From: Pseudobdellovibrionaceae bacterium | Lineage (GTDB): Bacteria > Bdellovibrionota > Bdellovibrionia > Bdellovibrionales > Bdellovibrionaceae | Assembly: GCA_947374445.1 (NCBI GenBank) | Contig: CANCBY010000145.1 | Location: 1-6,382 of the forward strand | DNA length: 6,382 bases | Direction: 5' to 3' | Part shown: positions 1-5,951 of the stretch, one piece after another | Layout: every line of letters starts with the position of its first letter | How positions within the stretch are numbered: the first letter of the stretch is position 1 | Notes under the pieces: model-generated | Database searches by the model: none | Seen by the model: only the letters and a program-made list of their open reading frames with translations | Told to the model about the DNA's origin: nothing | Made by a program: the position numbers and the translations under genes

Positions 1-629
1 TCAAAGTTAAGTGTGGCACTAAATACCAAAAACTGACGCTCGCGAGGAATGCGCTCAAGGATGTATTTCATGTCATCTTTGAAGCCCATATCAAACATGC
101 GATCGGCTTCGTCAAAAACCACCGCGCGCACTTGTTTAAGGTCAACCACATGCTCTTTGTATAGATCAATCAAGCGACCTGGAGTGGCTACGATAAACTC
201 AAGCCCCTCTTTAACCGCGTCTTTTTGTTTGTCGTACGAAGTCCCGCCGTAAATAGCAAAACCCTTCAAACCTGAATCAATCGACAAACGAGCAATGTTC
301 TCGTGCACCTGCTCAGCCAACTCACGAGTTGGAACCAAAATAAGAATAAAGTTTTGCGCTTTCCAGTCGTAAAAACTGCGCTTAGCCAGATCAGCTCGCT
401 GCTCTTCAGGCAAAGACTCGAGATTGACTCGACCCTTGAGAATTCGGTCCATCAGCGGAATCAAAAAAGCCGCTGTTTTACCGGTACCGGTTTGCGCCAA
501 CCCCGCCACGTCACGGCCTTCCAACACAGGTCCCAGAGTTTGGGCTTGAATAGGAGTGCACTCGTCGTAGTTGAGTTTTTGAATGGCAGAAAAAAGACTT
601 GGTTCTAAATTTAGTTCAGAAAATCGCAT
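1..629 (-). CDS. DEAD-box ATP-dependent RNA helicase, N-terminal part (3' end beyond left edge)
   Basis: This is the N-terminal RecA-like domain of a DEAD-box helicase, which uses ATP to unwind or remodel short RNA duplexes in the cytoplasm. The 209 visible residues contain, in order, a Q motif (aromatic F3, then CTPIQ at 24-28), motif I AQTGTGKT (45-52), motif Ia PTRELA (100-105), a GG pair (128-129), motif Ib TPGR (149-152), motif II DEAD (173-176) and motif III SAT (204-206). The second RecA domain and any tail lie outside the window, so RhlB, RhlE, SrmB and CsdA types cannot be told apart. The ATG at 629 is the first start after an in-frame TAA, and the Q motif follows at normal distance. 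No clear Shine-Dalgarno site is visible. The stretch between motifs I and Ia is somewhat long (about residues 65-93). The gene starts 32 bp after the hydrolase stop on the same strand, so co-transcription is likely. Confidence 0.95.
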   Translation of the reverse strand, partial: MRFSELNLEPSLFSAIQKLNYDECTPIQAQTLGPVLEGRDVAGLAQTGTGKTAAFLIPLMDRILKGRVNLESLPEEQRADLAKRSFYDWKAQNFILILVPTRELAEQVHENIARLSIDSGLKGFAIYGGTSYDKQKDAVKEGLEFIVATPGRLIDLYKEHVVDLKQVRAVVFDEADRMFDMGFKDDMKYILERIPRERQFLVFSATLNF

Positions 630-661
630 GGTCGTGAAACTAAAAGGGACTTAGATAAATG

Positions 662-1510
662 TCAAAGAGGCAGTCCCGCGAACTGCCGGATCGCGCGCAA
701 AAACTCTTGAGACTGCTCTGAGTGAACCCAGTGCCCCGCGTTAGGGATTTCAACACCCTCAATCCGCGGATTAGCAACCTTCATTCGAGCAAAAACTTCG
801 GGACTGAGCTCATTCGAGTTCTGACCTCGAATGACCAATGTAGGCATTGGCAACTGCCGAAGCTCAGCCCAGTGATCTTTGGCGCGGCCTTGTTTGACGC
901 TGGCAAAAATCGCCTCTTTTGAGAAGCGCCAATCGACTGTGACCTCGCCAGTGCTAGATGGAATTTCAATCAAATTCGCATAAAAATACTGCCCCAGCGT
1001 GTTGGCATTTTCATGCCCACCAAGTGCCCTGAGCCGCGTTGGAAACTCATTCAGAAAAAACTCTTTCGCGGCAAGCTTCGTGGCAAAAGGAGTGGGCACC
1101 GCCCCCAATAAGTCCTCATAGTATTTGATGGCCTCAGGCCTACTTTCGGGGCCGATATCTTCAAGCACCAAACGCTCGACTTTTTCGGGGAACTTGTGGG
1201 CAAACATGATCGCATTGCGAGCGCCCATTGAGTGGCCCACCAAAATAAAACGGTCCCAACCAAGCTCTTCGGTGATCAAATACAGGTCATCGGCGTAGTC
1301 TTCAGAGGCATAGCCCGTCATCGGCTTAAATGATTTTCCGTGACCGCGCTGATCATAGGCTAACACTCGCTCTGTAGACTCGAGCCCAGAAATAATTTTG
1401 CGCCAATTCAAGGCATAACCCATCAGGCCATGCAAAAATACCCAGCGCTGGCCGTCTTCGGGGCCAACCAATTGATAGTTGAATTGAGACAAATAGGATG
1501 GGATAACCAC
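662..1510 (-). CDS. Alpha/beta-hydrolase fold esterase, YbfF/ABHD11-like
   Basis: This is a 282-residue single-domain cytosolic serine hydrolase with no signal peptide. Visible motifs are the oxyanion-loop HGLMG (27-31), DQRGHGKS (53-60), the nucleophile elbow GHSMG with Ser94, and the catalytic-histidine block GHWVH (His260). The C-terminal stretch from GHWVH through LRAIRQF closely resembles E. coli YbfF. The usual acid after strand 6 is replaced by RGQNSNE (228-234). A conserved-looking Asp118 after strand 5 (LEDIGPE) may complete the triad, as I believe happens in YbfF/ABHD11 enzymes. The family cleaves small acyl esters or thioesters, but the substrate here cannot be read from sequence. 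The start is GTG at 1510, the first start after an in-frame TAA. TTG at codon 7 is an alternative. Neither has a clear Shine-Dalgarno site. The start lies 5 bp from the divergent pcnB start, and the stop is 32 bp ahead of the helicase gene. Confidence 0.9.
   Translation of the reverse strand: MVIPSYLSQFNYQLVGPEDGQRWVFLHGLMGYALNWRKIISGLESTERVLAYDQRGHGKSFKPMTGYASEDYADDLYLITEELGWDRFILVGHSMGARNAIMFAHKFPEKVERLVLEDIGPESRPEAIKYYEDLLGAVPTPFATKLAAKEFFLNEFPTRLRALGGHENANTLGQYFYANLIEIPSSTGEVTVDWRFSKEAIFASVKQGRAKDHWAELRQLPMPTLVIRGQNSNELSPEVFARMKVANPRIEGVEIPNAGHWVHSEQSQEFLRAIRQFAGLPL
1472..1499 (+). promoter_or_regulatory. Candidate sigma-70 promoter for pcnB inside the hydrolase gene
   Basis: TTGATA (1472-1477, 5 of 6 to TTGACA), a 16-bp spacer and TAGGAT (1494-1499, 4 of 6 to TATAAT) point toward pcnB. 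Transcription would begin near 1506 and give a leader of only about 10 nt before the ATG at 1516. The site lies wholly within the antisense 5' coding part of the divergent hydrolase gene, which is expected because there are only 5 bp between the genes. This is a match by eye only. Confidence 0.35.
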
Positions 1511-1515
1511 GTCGT

Positions 1516-2724
1516 ATGGAAGTTAAGCCAAAACCTCGGCTCCACGCAAGTTGGATCGACCCTTTTGCAAAAGACATTGTTCAGCATCTTCAAAAAGGGG
1601 GCTATACCTCGTATTTGGTGGGCGGTTGCGTGCGTGATCTCTTAGCAGGCATTCATCCCAAAGATTACGATATCGCCACAAATGCTTCTCCTCAGCAGGT
1701 TAAAAAACGCGTTTATGGGTCTTACATCATCGGCCGGCGCTTTCGCCTGGTGTTGGTCAAGCGTGGAGATCAGCAATACGAAGTGGCCACTTTTCGCCGC
1801 GAAGCCACCGTCGAAGACATGGCAAAAATTAATCAAGAGGCCGAAGCCGCAGATGAGTTGCCAGCATCTGGAGATAATTTTTTTGGCACGCCTGAAGAAG
1901 ACGCTCTTCGCAGAGATTTTACGATCAACGCGCTTTTCTATGATCCGGTCAAAGATGAGCTTTTAGATTTTGCCAAAGGCATGGCCGACATGGAAGCCCG
2001 CACTCTGCGCATGATCGGCGATCCAACCAAGCGCATTCTCGAAGACCCCATCCGAACTTTGCGCGCGATCAGACTTTCGCACAAACTCAAATTTAAAATC
2101 GAAGACAGCCTGCGCGAGGCGATCAATAAAAATACCGATGCCTTGGCCGCCGCTCTGTTACCGCGAAAGCGCGAAGAGTATCTCAAATTTATGCGGCTGC
2201 CTGATCCAGGCTTGGCTTTCTTAGAATTGCATGACCTAGGCTTGATGAAAATCTTGCTACCCACTCTGGATGAAGTTTTTTGCCAGCCAGAGCAGCGCGA
2301 AGTGTTTTTACATTACCTCGCTCGCTGGTCAGAGATTGTTTGGAATCCAGCAAATACCATTGAGATGTACACAACTTTCGTGTGGGCCTTCTCAATTGCT
2401 CTCGGTCAAATGAAAGACTTTGAAGAAAAAGCCAATCGCCTGATGAAAGACGAGCTGGGAGTTTTCAAAGCCGAGGGCATGGCCATTGAGAGCGTGTTCC
2501 AAGTTCAAAGCCGACTGCGCGATGTTGAGGGCTTTAAAAAACGAGGCGCTCGCCGCCAGCAGGGCTTTTTAAAACACGAAGGTCTTTCTTTGGCCCTCAG
2601 ATTGGCAAAAGCCGAGCATTTAATTTCGCCGCAGGAATTTGCGTTTTGGGATCTTTTGATTCACCCTTCTGAAACGGCACAAAATCAAGCTCAGCACTCA
2701 ACTGAAGCTGAGCCTTCTCACTAA
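1516..2724 (+). CDS. pcnB: PcnB-type poly(A) polymerase / tRNA nucleotidyltransferase family protein
   Basis: This is a class II nucleotidyltransferase of 402 residues, which adds A (or CCA) to RNA 3' ends without a template. The N-terminal catalytic head shows LVGGCVRD (34-41), the metal-binding KDYDIATNA with Asp50 and Asp52, GRRFRL (73-78), EVATFR (89-94) and RRDFTIN (131-137). The neck follows with EDPIRTLRAIR (175-185), which aligns with REDPVRMLRAVR in E. coli PcnB. The C-terminal part (about 325-380) contains a basic GARRQQGFLKHEGL stretch resembling the PcnB arginine-rich domain, so poly(A) polymerase I is favoured over a CCA-adding enzyme. The two activities are hard to separate by sequence in this family. 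It is shorter than E. coli PcnB (about 465), lacking most of the basic tail. ATG 1516 is the first start after an in-frame TAA. AGGATGGG at 1495-1502 is too far upstream (about 14 nt) for a good Shine-Dalgarno site. Confidence 0.92.
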   Translation: MEVKPKPRLHASWIDPFAKDIVQHLQKGGYTSYLVGGCVRDLLAGIHPKDYDIATNASPQQVKKRVYGSYIIGRRFRLVLVKRGDQQYEVATFRREATVEDMAKINQEAEAADELPASGDNFFGTPEEDALRRDFTINALFYDPVKDELLDFAKGMADMEARTLRMIGDPTKRILEDPIRTLRAIRLSHKLKFKIEDSLREAINKNTDALAAALLPRKREEYLKFMRLPDPGLAFLELHDLGLMKILLPTLDEVFCQPEQREVFLHYLARWSEIVWNPANTIEMYTTFVWAFSIALGQMKDFEEKANRLMKDELGVFKAEGMAIESVFQVQSRLRDVEGFKKRGARRQQGFLKHEGLSLALRLAKAEHLISPQEFAFWDLLIHPSETAQNQAQHSTEAEPSH

Positions 2725-2753
2725 AAAAACTCGATAATTCCCACCAACTGACC

Positions 2754-2781
2754 TTGCCAAAGCCGCGTCCGTGGGCATACT
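2754..2781 (+). promoter_or_regulatory. Weak candidate promoter for htpG
   Basis: In the 93-bp gap before htpG, TTGCCA (2754-2759, 5 of 6 to the sigma-70 -35) and CATACT (2776-2781, 4 of 6 to the -10) are separated by 16 bp. The same region can be read as a poor heat-shock sigma-32 site: CTTGCC (2753-2758), 14 bp, GGGCAT (2773-2778). The leader would run from about 2788 and is U-rich up to the GGAGG site. No CIRCE operator is present. This is a match by eye, offered because htpG is well separated from pcnB and usually has its own promoter. Confidence 0.25.
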
Positions 2782-2803
2782 TGCAGAGCAATTTTAATTT
2801 TTT

Positions 2804-2808
2804 GGAGG
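2804..2808 (+). promoter_or_regulatory. Shine-Dalgarno site of htpG
   Basis: GGAGG lies 9 nt before the ATG at 2818 and is the strongest ribosome binding site in the window. It is preceded by a U-rich tract (2791-2803). It confirms the start and fits high expression of an abundant chaperone. Confidence 0.85.
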
Positions 2809-2817
2809 TCACGGAAA

Positions 2818-4725
2818 ATGGCAAAGCAAACACAGAGCTTTAACGCTGAAATCAAACAACTTTTGGATCTGATGATTCACTCTTTGTACTCGCACAAAGA
2901 AATCTTTTTGCGCGAACTTTTATCCAACGGCTCTGATGCCATAGATAAACTCAAATTTGAATCCTTGACCAAGCCTGAGTTGGTTCCTGCTGGACATGAA
3001 TATCAAATCCGTCTTGAAGCTGACAAGGCCACCAAGACTCTAAAAATCATGGATACCGGTATCGGCATGAGCAAAGACGAAGTGGTCGAGTACATCGGCA
3101 CTATCGCTCGCTCAGGAACTAAAAAATTCGCGCAAATCAATGAAGAAATCAAAAAACGTCCTGATCTGATTGGACAATTTGGTGTGGGTTTTTACTCAGC
3201 ATTCATGGTGGCTGACAAAGTTACCTTGCACACACAAAAAGCCGGATCAAATAACGGTGTGATCTGGGAATCATCAGGAGATGGAACTTACAGCATCGAC
3301 GAAGTCCCTCGTCCTAACGGCACAGGCACCACGATCACTCTTCATTTAAAATCATTTGCAGACGACGAAGAAGTTCAAGACTTCACAGACTCTTGGGTGC
3401 TTAAGTCTTTGGTTAAAAAATATTCTGACTTTATTGCCTACCCAATTATGATGCTCGGTGAAAAACCAGAAGCTAAAGAGGGTGAAGCTGCAACTGAAGC
3501 TAAAGATGAAACGTTGAACAGTCAAAAAGCGCTTTGGCTTAAATCTGCCTCTGAAGTCACGCCTGAGGAGTACAACGAGTTTTATAAACATCTCACTCAC
3601 GATTGGAATGATCCGATCAAGCATGTGCATTACAAAGCTGAGGGCACGCTAGAGTTTCACTCTCTACTTTATGTTCCTGGCAAAAAACCTTGGAATTATA
3701 ATACTAAAGAAAACGAATATGGTCTTAGCCTTTTCGTAAAACGTGTTTTCATCATGGCGAACTGCAAAGATTTGTTGCCAACATATCTTCGTTTTGTGAA
3801 GGGCATGGTTGATAGCTCTGATTTGTCTCTCAATGTCTCTCGAGAGATTTTACAACAAGACCGTCAAGTCACTCAGATCCGCAAAAACGTCGTGAACAAA
3901 GTTCTTTCGATGTTAAAAGATCTGCTGACAAAAGACCGCTCGGCTTATGAAAATTTTTGGAGCGAGTTTGGACCGACTCTGAAAGAGGGCGTCCCTACAG
4001 ACTCTGGTAACAAAGAAAAAATCCAAGACCTGCTTTTATTTCACACAACGTCTTCTGATAAGATGACCACTCTTGAAGAGTACGTCGGTCGCATGAAAGA
4101 ATCGCAAAAGGATATCTTCTTTATCACGGGCGACAATTTGGCTCAGGTGACAAACAGCCCTTATCTTGAAAAGCTCAAGCAGAAAAGCTACGAAGTTCTC
4201 TTGTTGGTCGACCCTGTTGATGAATGGGTGACCGAGAGCCTTCGTGATTACAAAGACAAAAAACTTCAGTCGATCACAAAGTCTGGACTTGAACTAGACA
4301 CTGCCGAAGAAAAACAACAAAACGAAGAAGAGAAAAAGAAGTCCGAAGAAAAGTTCAAGCCTTTGCTTGAGACTCTCAAAAAGAGTCTTGAAAACGAAGT
4401 CAAAGACATCGTTATCTCTGATCGTTTGACTGAGACTCCGGTCTGCTTGGTGAGCGCTGACAATGACCCTTCAGCTCATATGCAAAAAATTCTTTCGCAA
4501 ATGGGGAATGAGTACAAAGCTTCCAGCAAACGGATTTTAGAGATCAATCCTCAGCATCCTCTTTTTGAAAGAATGTTGGGTTTATCTGCAACAGAGCAAG
4601 CCAAGTGGGGAGAAATTCTTTATGGCCAAGCTCTTTTGACAGAAGGTTCGGTCTTGCCTGATCCTGTGAAGTTTTCTCGTCAAGTGGCAGACCTGATGAT
4701 TGCGGCTTCGCAAAAGGCCCATTAG
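2818..4725 (+). CDS. htpG: Molecular chaperone HtpG (bacterial Hsp90)
   Basis: This is a full-length 635-residue cytosolic Hsp90 (E. coli HtpG has 624), an ATP-driven homodimeric chaperone that remodels partly folded client proteins. The N-terminal GHKL ATPase domain (about 1-212) shows IFLRELLSNGSDA with catalytic Glu33 and Mg-binding Asn37, MDTGIGM with Asp79, GTIARSGTK (94-102) and GQFGVGFYS (119-127). A charged, alanine-rich linker (about 213-236) precedes the middle domain, which has HDWNDP, VFIMANC and NVSREILQ with the ATP-contacting Arg342. A Glu/Lys-rich segment (about 496-512) leads into the C-terminal dimerization domain, which ends with LLTEGSVLPDP and a short tail. Gly38 stands where E. 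coli has Ala (SNASDA). There is no C-terminal MEEVD, as expected for a bacterial form. The ATG has an excellent GGAGG site 9 nt upstream. No terminator follows, so read-through into the next gene is plausible. Confidence 0.98.
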   Translation: MAKQTQSFNAEIKQLLDLMIHSLYSHKEIFLRELLSNGSDAIDKLKFESLTKPELVPAGHEYQIRLEADKATKTLKIMDTGIGMSKDEVVEYIGTIARSGTKKFAQINEEIKKRPDLIGQFGVGFYSAFMVADKVTLHTQKAGSNNGVIWESSGDGTYSIDEVPRPNGTGTTITLHLKSFADDEEVQDFTDSWVLKSLVKKYSDFIAYPIMMLGEKPEAKEGEAATEAKDETLNSQKALWLKSASEVTPEEYNEFYKHLTHDWNDPIKHVHYKAEGTLEFHSLLYVPGKKPWNYNTKENEYGLSLFVKRVFIMANCKDLLPTYLRFVKGMVDSSDLSLNVSREILQQDRQVTQIRKNVVNKVLSMLKDLLTKDRSAYENFWSEFGPTLKEGVPTDSGNKEKIQDLLLFHTTSSDKMTTLEEYVGRMKESQKDIFFITGDNLAQVTNSPYLEKLKQKSYEVLLLVDPVDEWVTESLRDYKDKKLQSITKSGLELDTAEEKQQNEEEKKKSEEKFKPLLETLKKSLENEVKDIVISDRLTETPVCLVSADNDPSAHMQKILSQMGNEYKASSKRILEINPQHPLFERMLGLSATEQAKWGEILYGQALLTEGSVLPDPVKFSRQVADLMIAASQKAH

Positions 4726-4736
4726 AAAAACCTAAT

Positions 4737-4767
4737 CTAAAAAATCACTAAAAATCGCTAAAAATCA
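4737..4767 (+). repeat. Three tandem 10-11 bp A-tract repeats between htpG and the flavin oxidoreductase
   Basis: Three head-to-tail copies are present: CTAAAAAATCA (4737-4747), CTAAAAATCG (4748-4757) and CTAAAAATCA (4758-4767). They differ only by one extra A in the first copy and A/G at the last base. A further A5 run lies at 4726-4730. The 10-11 bp phasing of the A-tracts is what produces intrinsically bent DNA. The array ends 1 bp before the Shine-Dalgarno region of the downstream gene. Its function, if any, is unknown. Confidence 0.85.
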
Positions 4768-4768
4768 C

Positions 4769-4775
4769 AGAGGAG
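4769..4775 (+). promoter_or_regulatory. Shine-Dalgarno site that fixes a TTG start
   Basis: AGAGGAG ends 5 nt before the TTG at 4781. There is no ATG or GTG nearby in frame, and protein alignment to YqjM also puts the start here, so the site supports TTG as the true initiation codon. Confidence 0.75.
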
Positions 4776-4780
4776 CGCGG

Positions 4781-5830
4781 TTGAATCTTTTTTCTGAGAT
4801 CAAAATCAGAGACCTGGTTATCAAAAATCGGGTCTTTGTCTCTCCGATGTGCCAATACTCTTCAACAGATGGCATGGCCAGTAACTGGCACCTTGTGCAT
4901 CTGGGCGCCAGAGCTGTTGGCGGAGCAGGCCTTGTGATGAGCGAGGCCGCCGCAGTTTCGCCCGAAGGACGTATCACTGCCAATGATCTAGGAATTTGGA
5001 ACGAGATCCAGGCCTTATCTCTGAAGCCCGTCACTCAATTTATTTCAGAGCAAGGGGCGGTGCCTGCCATTCAGCTAGCACATGCTGGGCGCAAGGCTTC
5101 GAGTAAAGTTCCTTGGCATGCTCACAACTTGAACTCTGATTGGTCAATTGTAGGTCCAAGCGCAGTGGCCTTTTCAAAAGACTATTCAACCCCGAAAGAA
5201 ATGAATGATCTCGATATTCAAAAAGTGATCAATGATTTTTTGAAATCCGCCGAGCTGTCTTTGCTCGCAGGCTTTCAAGTAGTTGAGCTGCACATGGCCC
5301 ATGGCTATTTGATGCATCAGTTTTTATCACCGCTTTCTAATCACCGCAAAGATCAATATGGTGGCTCTCTCGAAAACCGCATGCGTTTGCCTCTGCAGGT
5401 TGCCAAATCAGTGCGGAATTTTTGGCCCGCAAAGTGGCCTGTGTTTGTGCGGATTTCTGCTACTGATTGGACTGAAGGTGGCTGGGATTTACAGCAATCC
5501 ATCGTGCTAGTGAGCGAACTCAAAAAAGTCGGCATTGATTTGATCGACTGCTCCACTGGCGGCAATGTATCTCATGCAAAAATTCCGGTGGGTCCTGGCT
5601 ATCAAGTTGAGTTTGCACGTGAAATCAAAAAGCAAACAGGAATCCTCACTGGAGCTGTCGGGATGATCACTGACCCGCAGCAGGCTCAAAGTATTTTGGA
5701 TAAAGACGAAGCTGATGTGGTTCTCTTGGCTCGGGAGCTTTTGCGGGATCCGCACTGGCCTCTGCGAGCGGCGGCGGCACTCAAACAAACAATCACTTGG
5801 CCGTCCCAATACGAACGAGCTCCGTTTTAA
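4781..5830 (+). CDS. NADH:flavin oxidoreductase, old yellow enzyme of the YqjM class
   Basis: This is a 349-residue FMN-dependent ene-reductase with a TIM-barrel fold. It reduces activated C=C bonds (enals, enones, nitro compounds) with NAD(P)H and acts in the cytosol. It aligns end to end with B. subtilis YqjM (338 residues): SPMCQYS with Cys24 and Tyr26 (YqjM Cys26 and Tyr28, which tune the flavin), IQLAHAGRKAS (97-107), HMAHGY with His171 and His174 for substrate binding plus Tyr176, FLSPLSNHR (181-189), YGGSLENR (193-200), TGAVGMIT (290-297) and ARELLRDPHW (317-326). The C-terminal YERAPF has Arg346 matching the YqjM arginine finger that reaches into the neighbouring subunit, which suggests a YqjM-like oligomer. 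The natural substrate is unknown. The TTG start is backed by AGAGGAG 5 nt upstream and by the MNLFSEIKI beginning. The gene lies 55 bp after htpG and ends with a strong terminator. Confidence 0.95.
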   Translation: MNLFSEIKIRDLVIKNRVFVSPMCQYSSTDGMASNWHLVHLGARAVGGAGLVMSEAAAVSPEGRITANDLGIWNEIQALSLKPVTQFISEQGAVPAIQLAHAGRKASSKVPWHAHNLNSDWSIVGPSAVAFSKDYSTPKEMNDLDIQKVINDFLKSAELSLLAGFQVVELHMAHGYLMHQFLSPLSNHRKDQYGGSLENRMRLPLQVAKSVRNFWPAKWPVFVRISATDWTEGGWDLQQSIVLVSELKKVGIDLIDCSTGGNVSHAKIPVGPGYQVEFAREIKKQTGILTGAVGMITDPQQAQSILDKDEADVVLLARELLRDPHWPLRAAAALKQTITWPSQYERAPF

Positions 5831-5837
5831 CCCGTCT

Positions 5838-5868
5838 CAAAAGCGTCACAAGCTGAGACGCTTTTGTT
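5838..5868 (+). terminator. Rho-independent terminator after the flavin oxidoreductase gene
   Basis: CAAAAGCGTC (5838-5847) and GACGCTTTTG (5857-5866) form a perfect 10-bp stem with a 9-nt loop. The transcript ends CUUUUGUU, with the U run partly inside the stem. It begins 8 bp after the stop codon. It separates the htpG/oxidoreductase transcripts from cheW. A-rich bases on the 5' arm mean it could also work weakly in the reverse direction. Confidence 0.85.
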
Positions 5869-5906
5869 AAATCTGAGCCAAGCACTCGACATTCGTCTGT
5901 TTGGCT

Positions 5907-5933
5907 TAAAGTAATCCCCAGACCTGTCGAAAA
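5907..5933 (+). promoter_or_regulatory. Sigma-28 (FliA) type promoter of cheW
   Basis: TAAAGTAA (5907-5914) and GTCGAAAA (5926-5933) are separated by exactly 11 bp. The enterobacterial sigma-28 consensus is TAAAGTTT-N11-GCCGATAA, so each half matches at 6 of 8 positions with ideal spacing. Transcription would start about 5938-5941, giving a leader of about 11-14 nt that includes the GGGGG ribosome site. Control of cheW by the flagellar sigma factor is well known in other bacteria. That this organism has a FliA homologue is inferred. Confidence 0.65.
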
Positions 5934-5942
5934 GTCTAGTGT

Positions 5943-5947
5943 GGGGG
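5943..5947 (+). promoter_or_regulatory. Probable ribosome binding site of cheW
   Basis: GGGGG lies 4 nt before the ATG at 5952. It is G-rich rather than a proper AGGAGG and rather close. It still favours 5952 over the second in-frame ATG at 5964 (codon 5), which has nothing comparable upstream. Confidence 0.45.
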
Positions 5948-5951
5948 TTCT

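Noticed and set aside
49..608. Plus-strand open frames at 49-252 and 303-608
   Set aside because: They are antisense to the helicase, whose conserved motifs run through the same bases, and their translations resemble no known protein.
2689..2713. Inverted repeat GCTCAGC / GCTGAGC at the 3' end of pcnB as a terminator
   Set aside because: The 7-bp stem with an 11-nt loop lies inside the coding region and is followed by CTTCTCACTAAAAAAA, with no T run on the plus strand.
2691..2717. CIRCE heat-shock operator upstream of htpG
   Set aside because: TCAGCACTC resembles one CIRCE half-site (8 of 9), but the expected second half after 9 bp is absent, and the site is within pcnB.
2789..2820. FourU-type RNA thermometer in the htpG leader
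   Set aside because: The U-rich tract precedes GGAGG, but I could find only weak A-U pairing and no convincing stem that covers the ribosome site.
4721..4736. Terminator between htpG and the flavin oxidoreductase
   Set aside because: ATTAG/CTAAT gives only a 5-bp A/T-rich stem overlapping the stop codon, followed by A-rich rather than T-rich sequence.
4765..5034. Minus-strand open frame opposite the start of the flavin oxidoreductase
   Set aside because: It is a shadow of a gene whose YqjM-like motifs are clear on the plus strand, and it has no recognisable domain.
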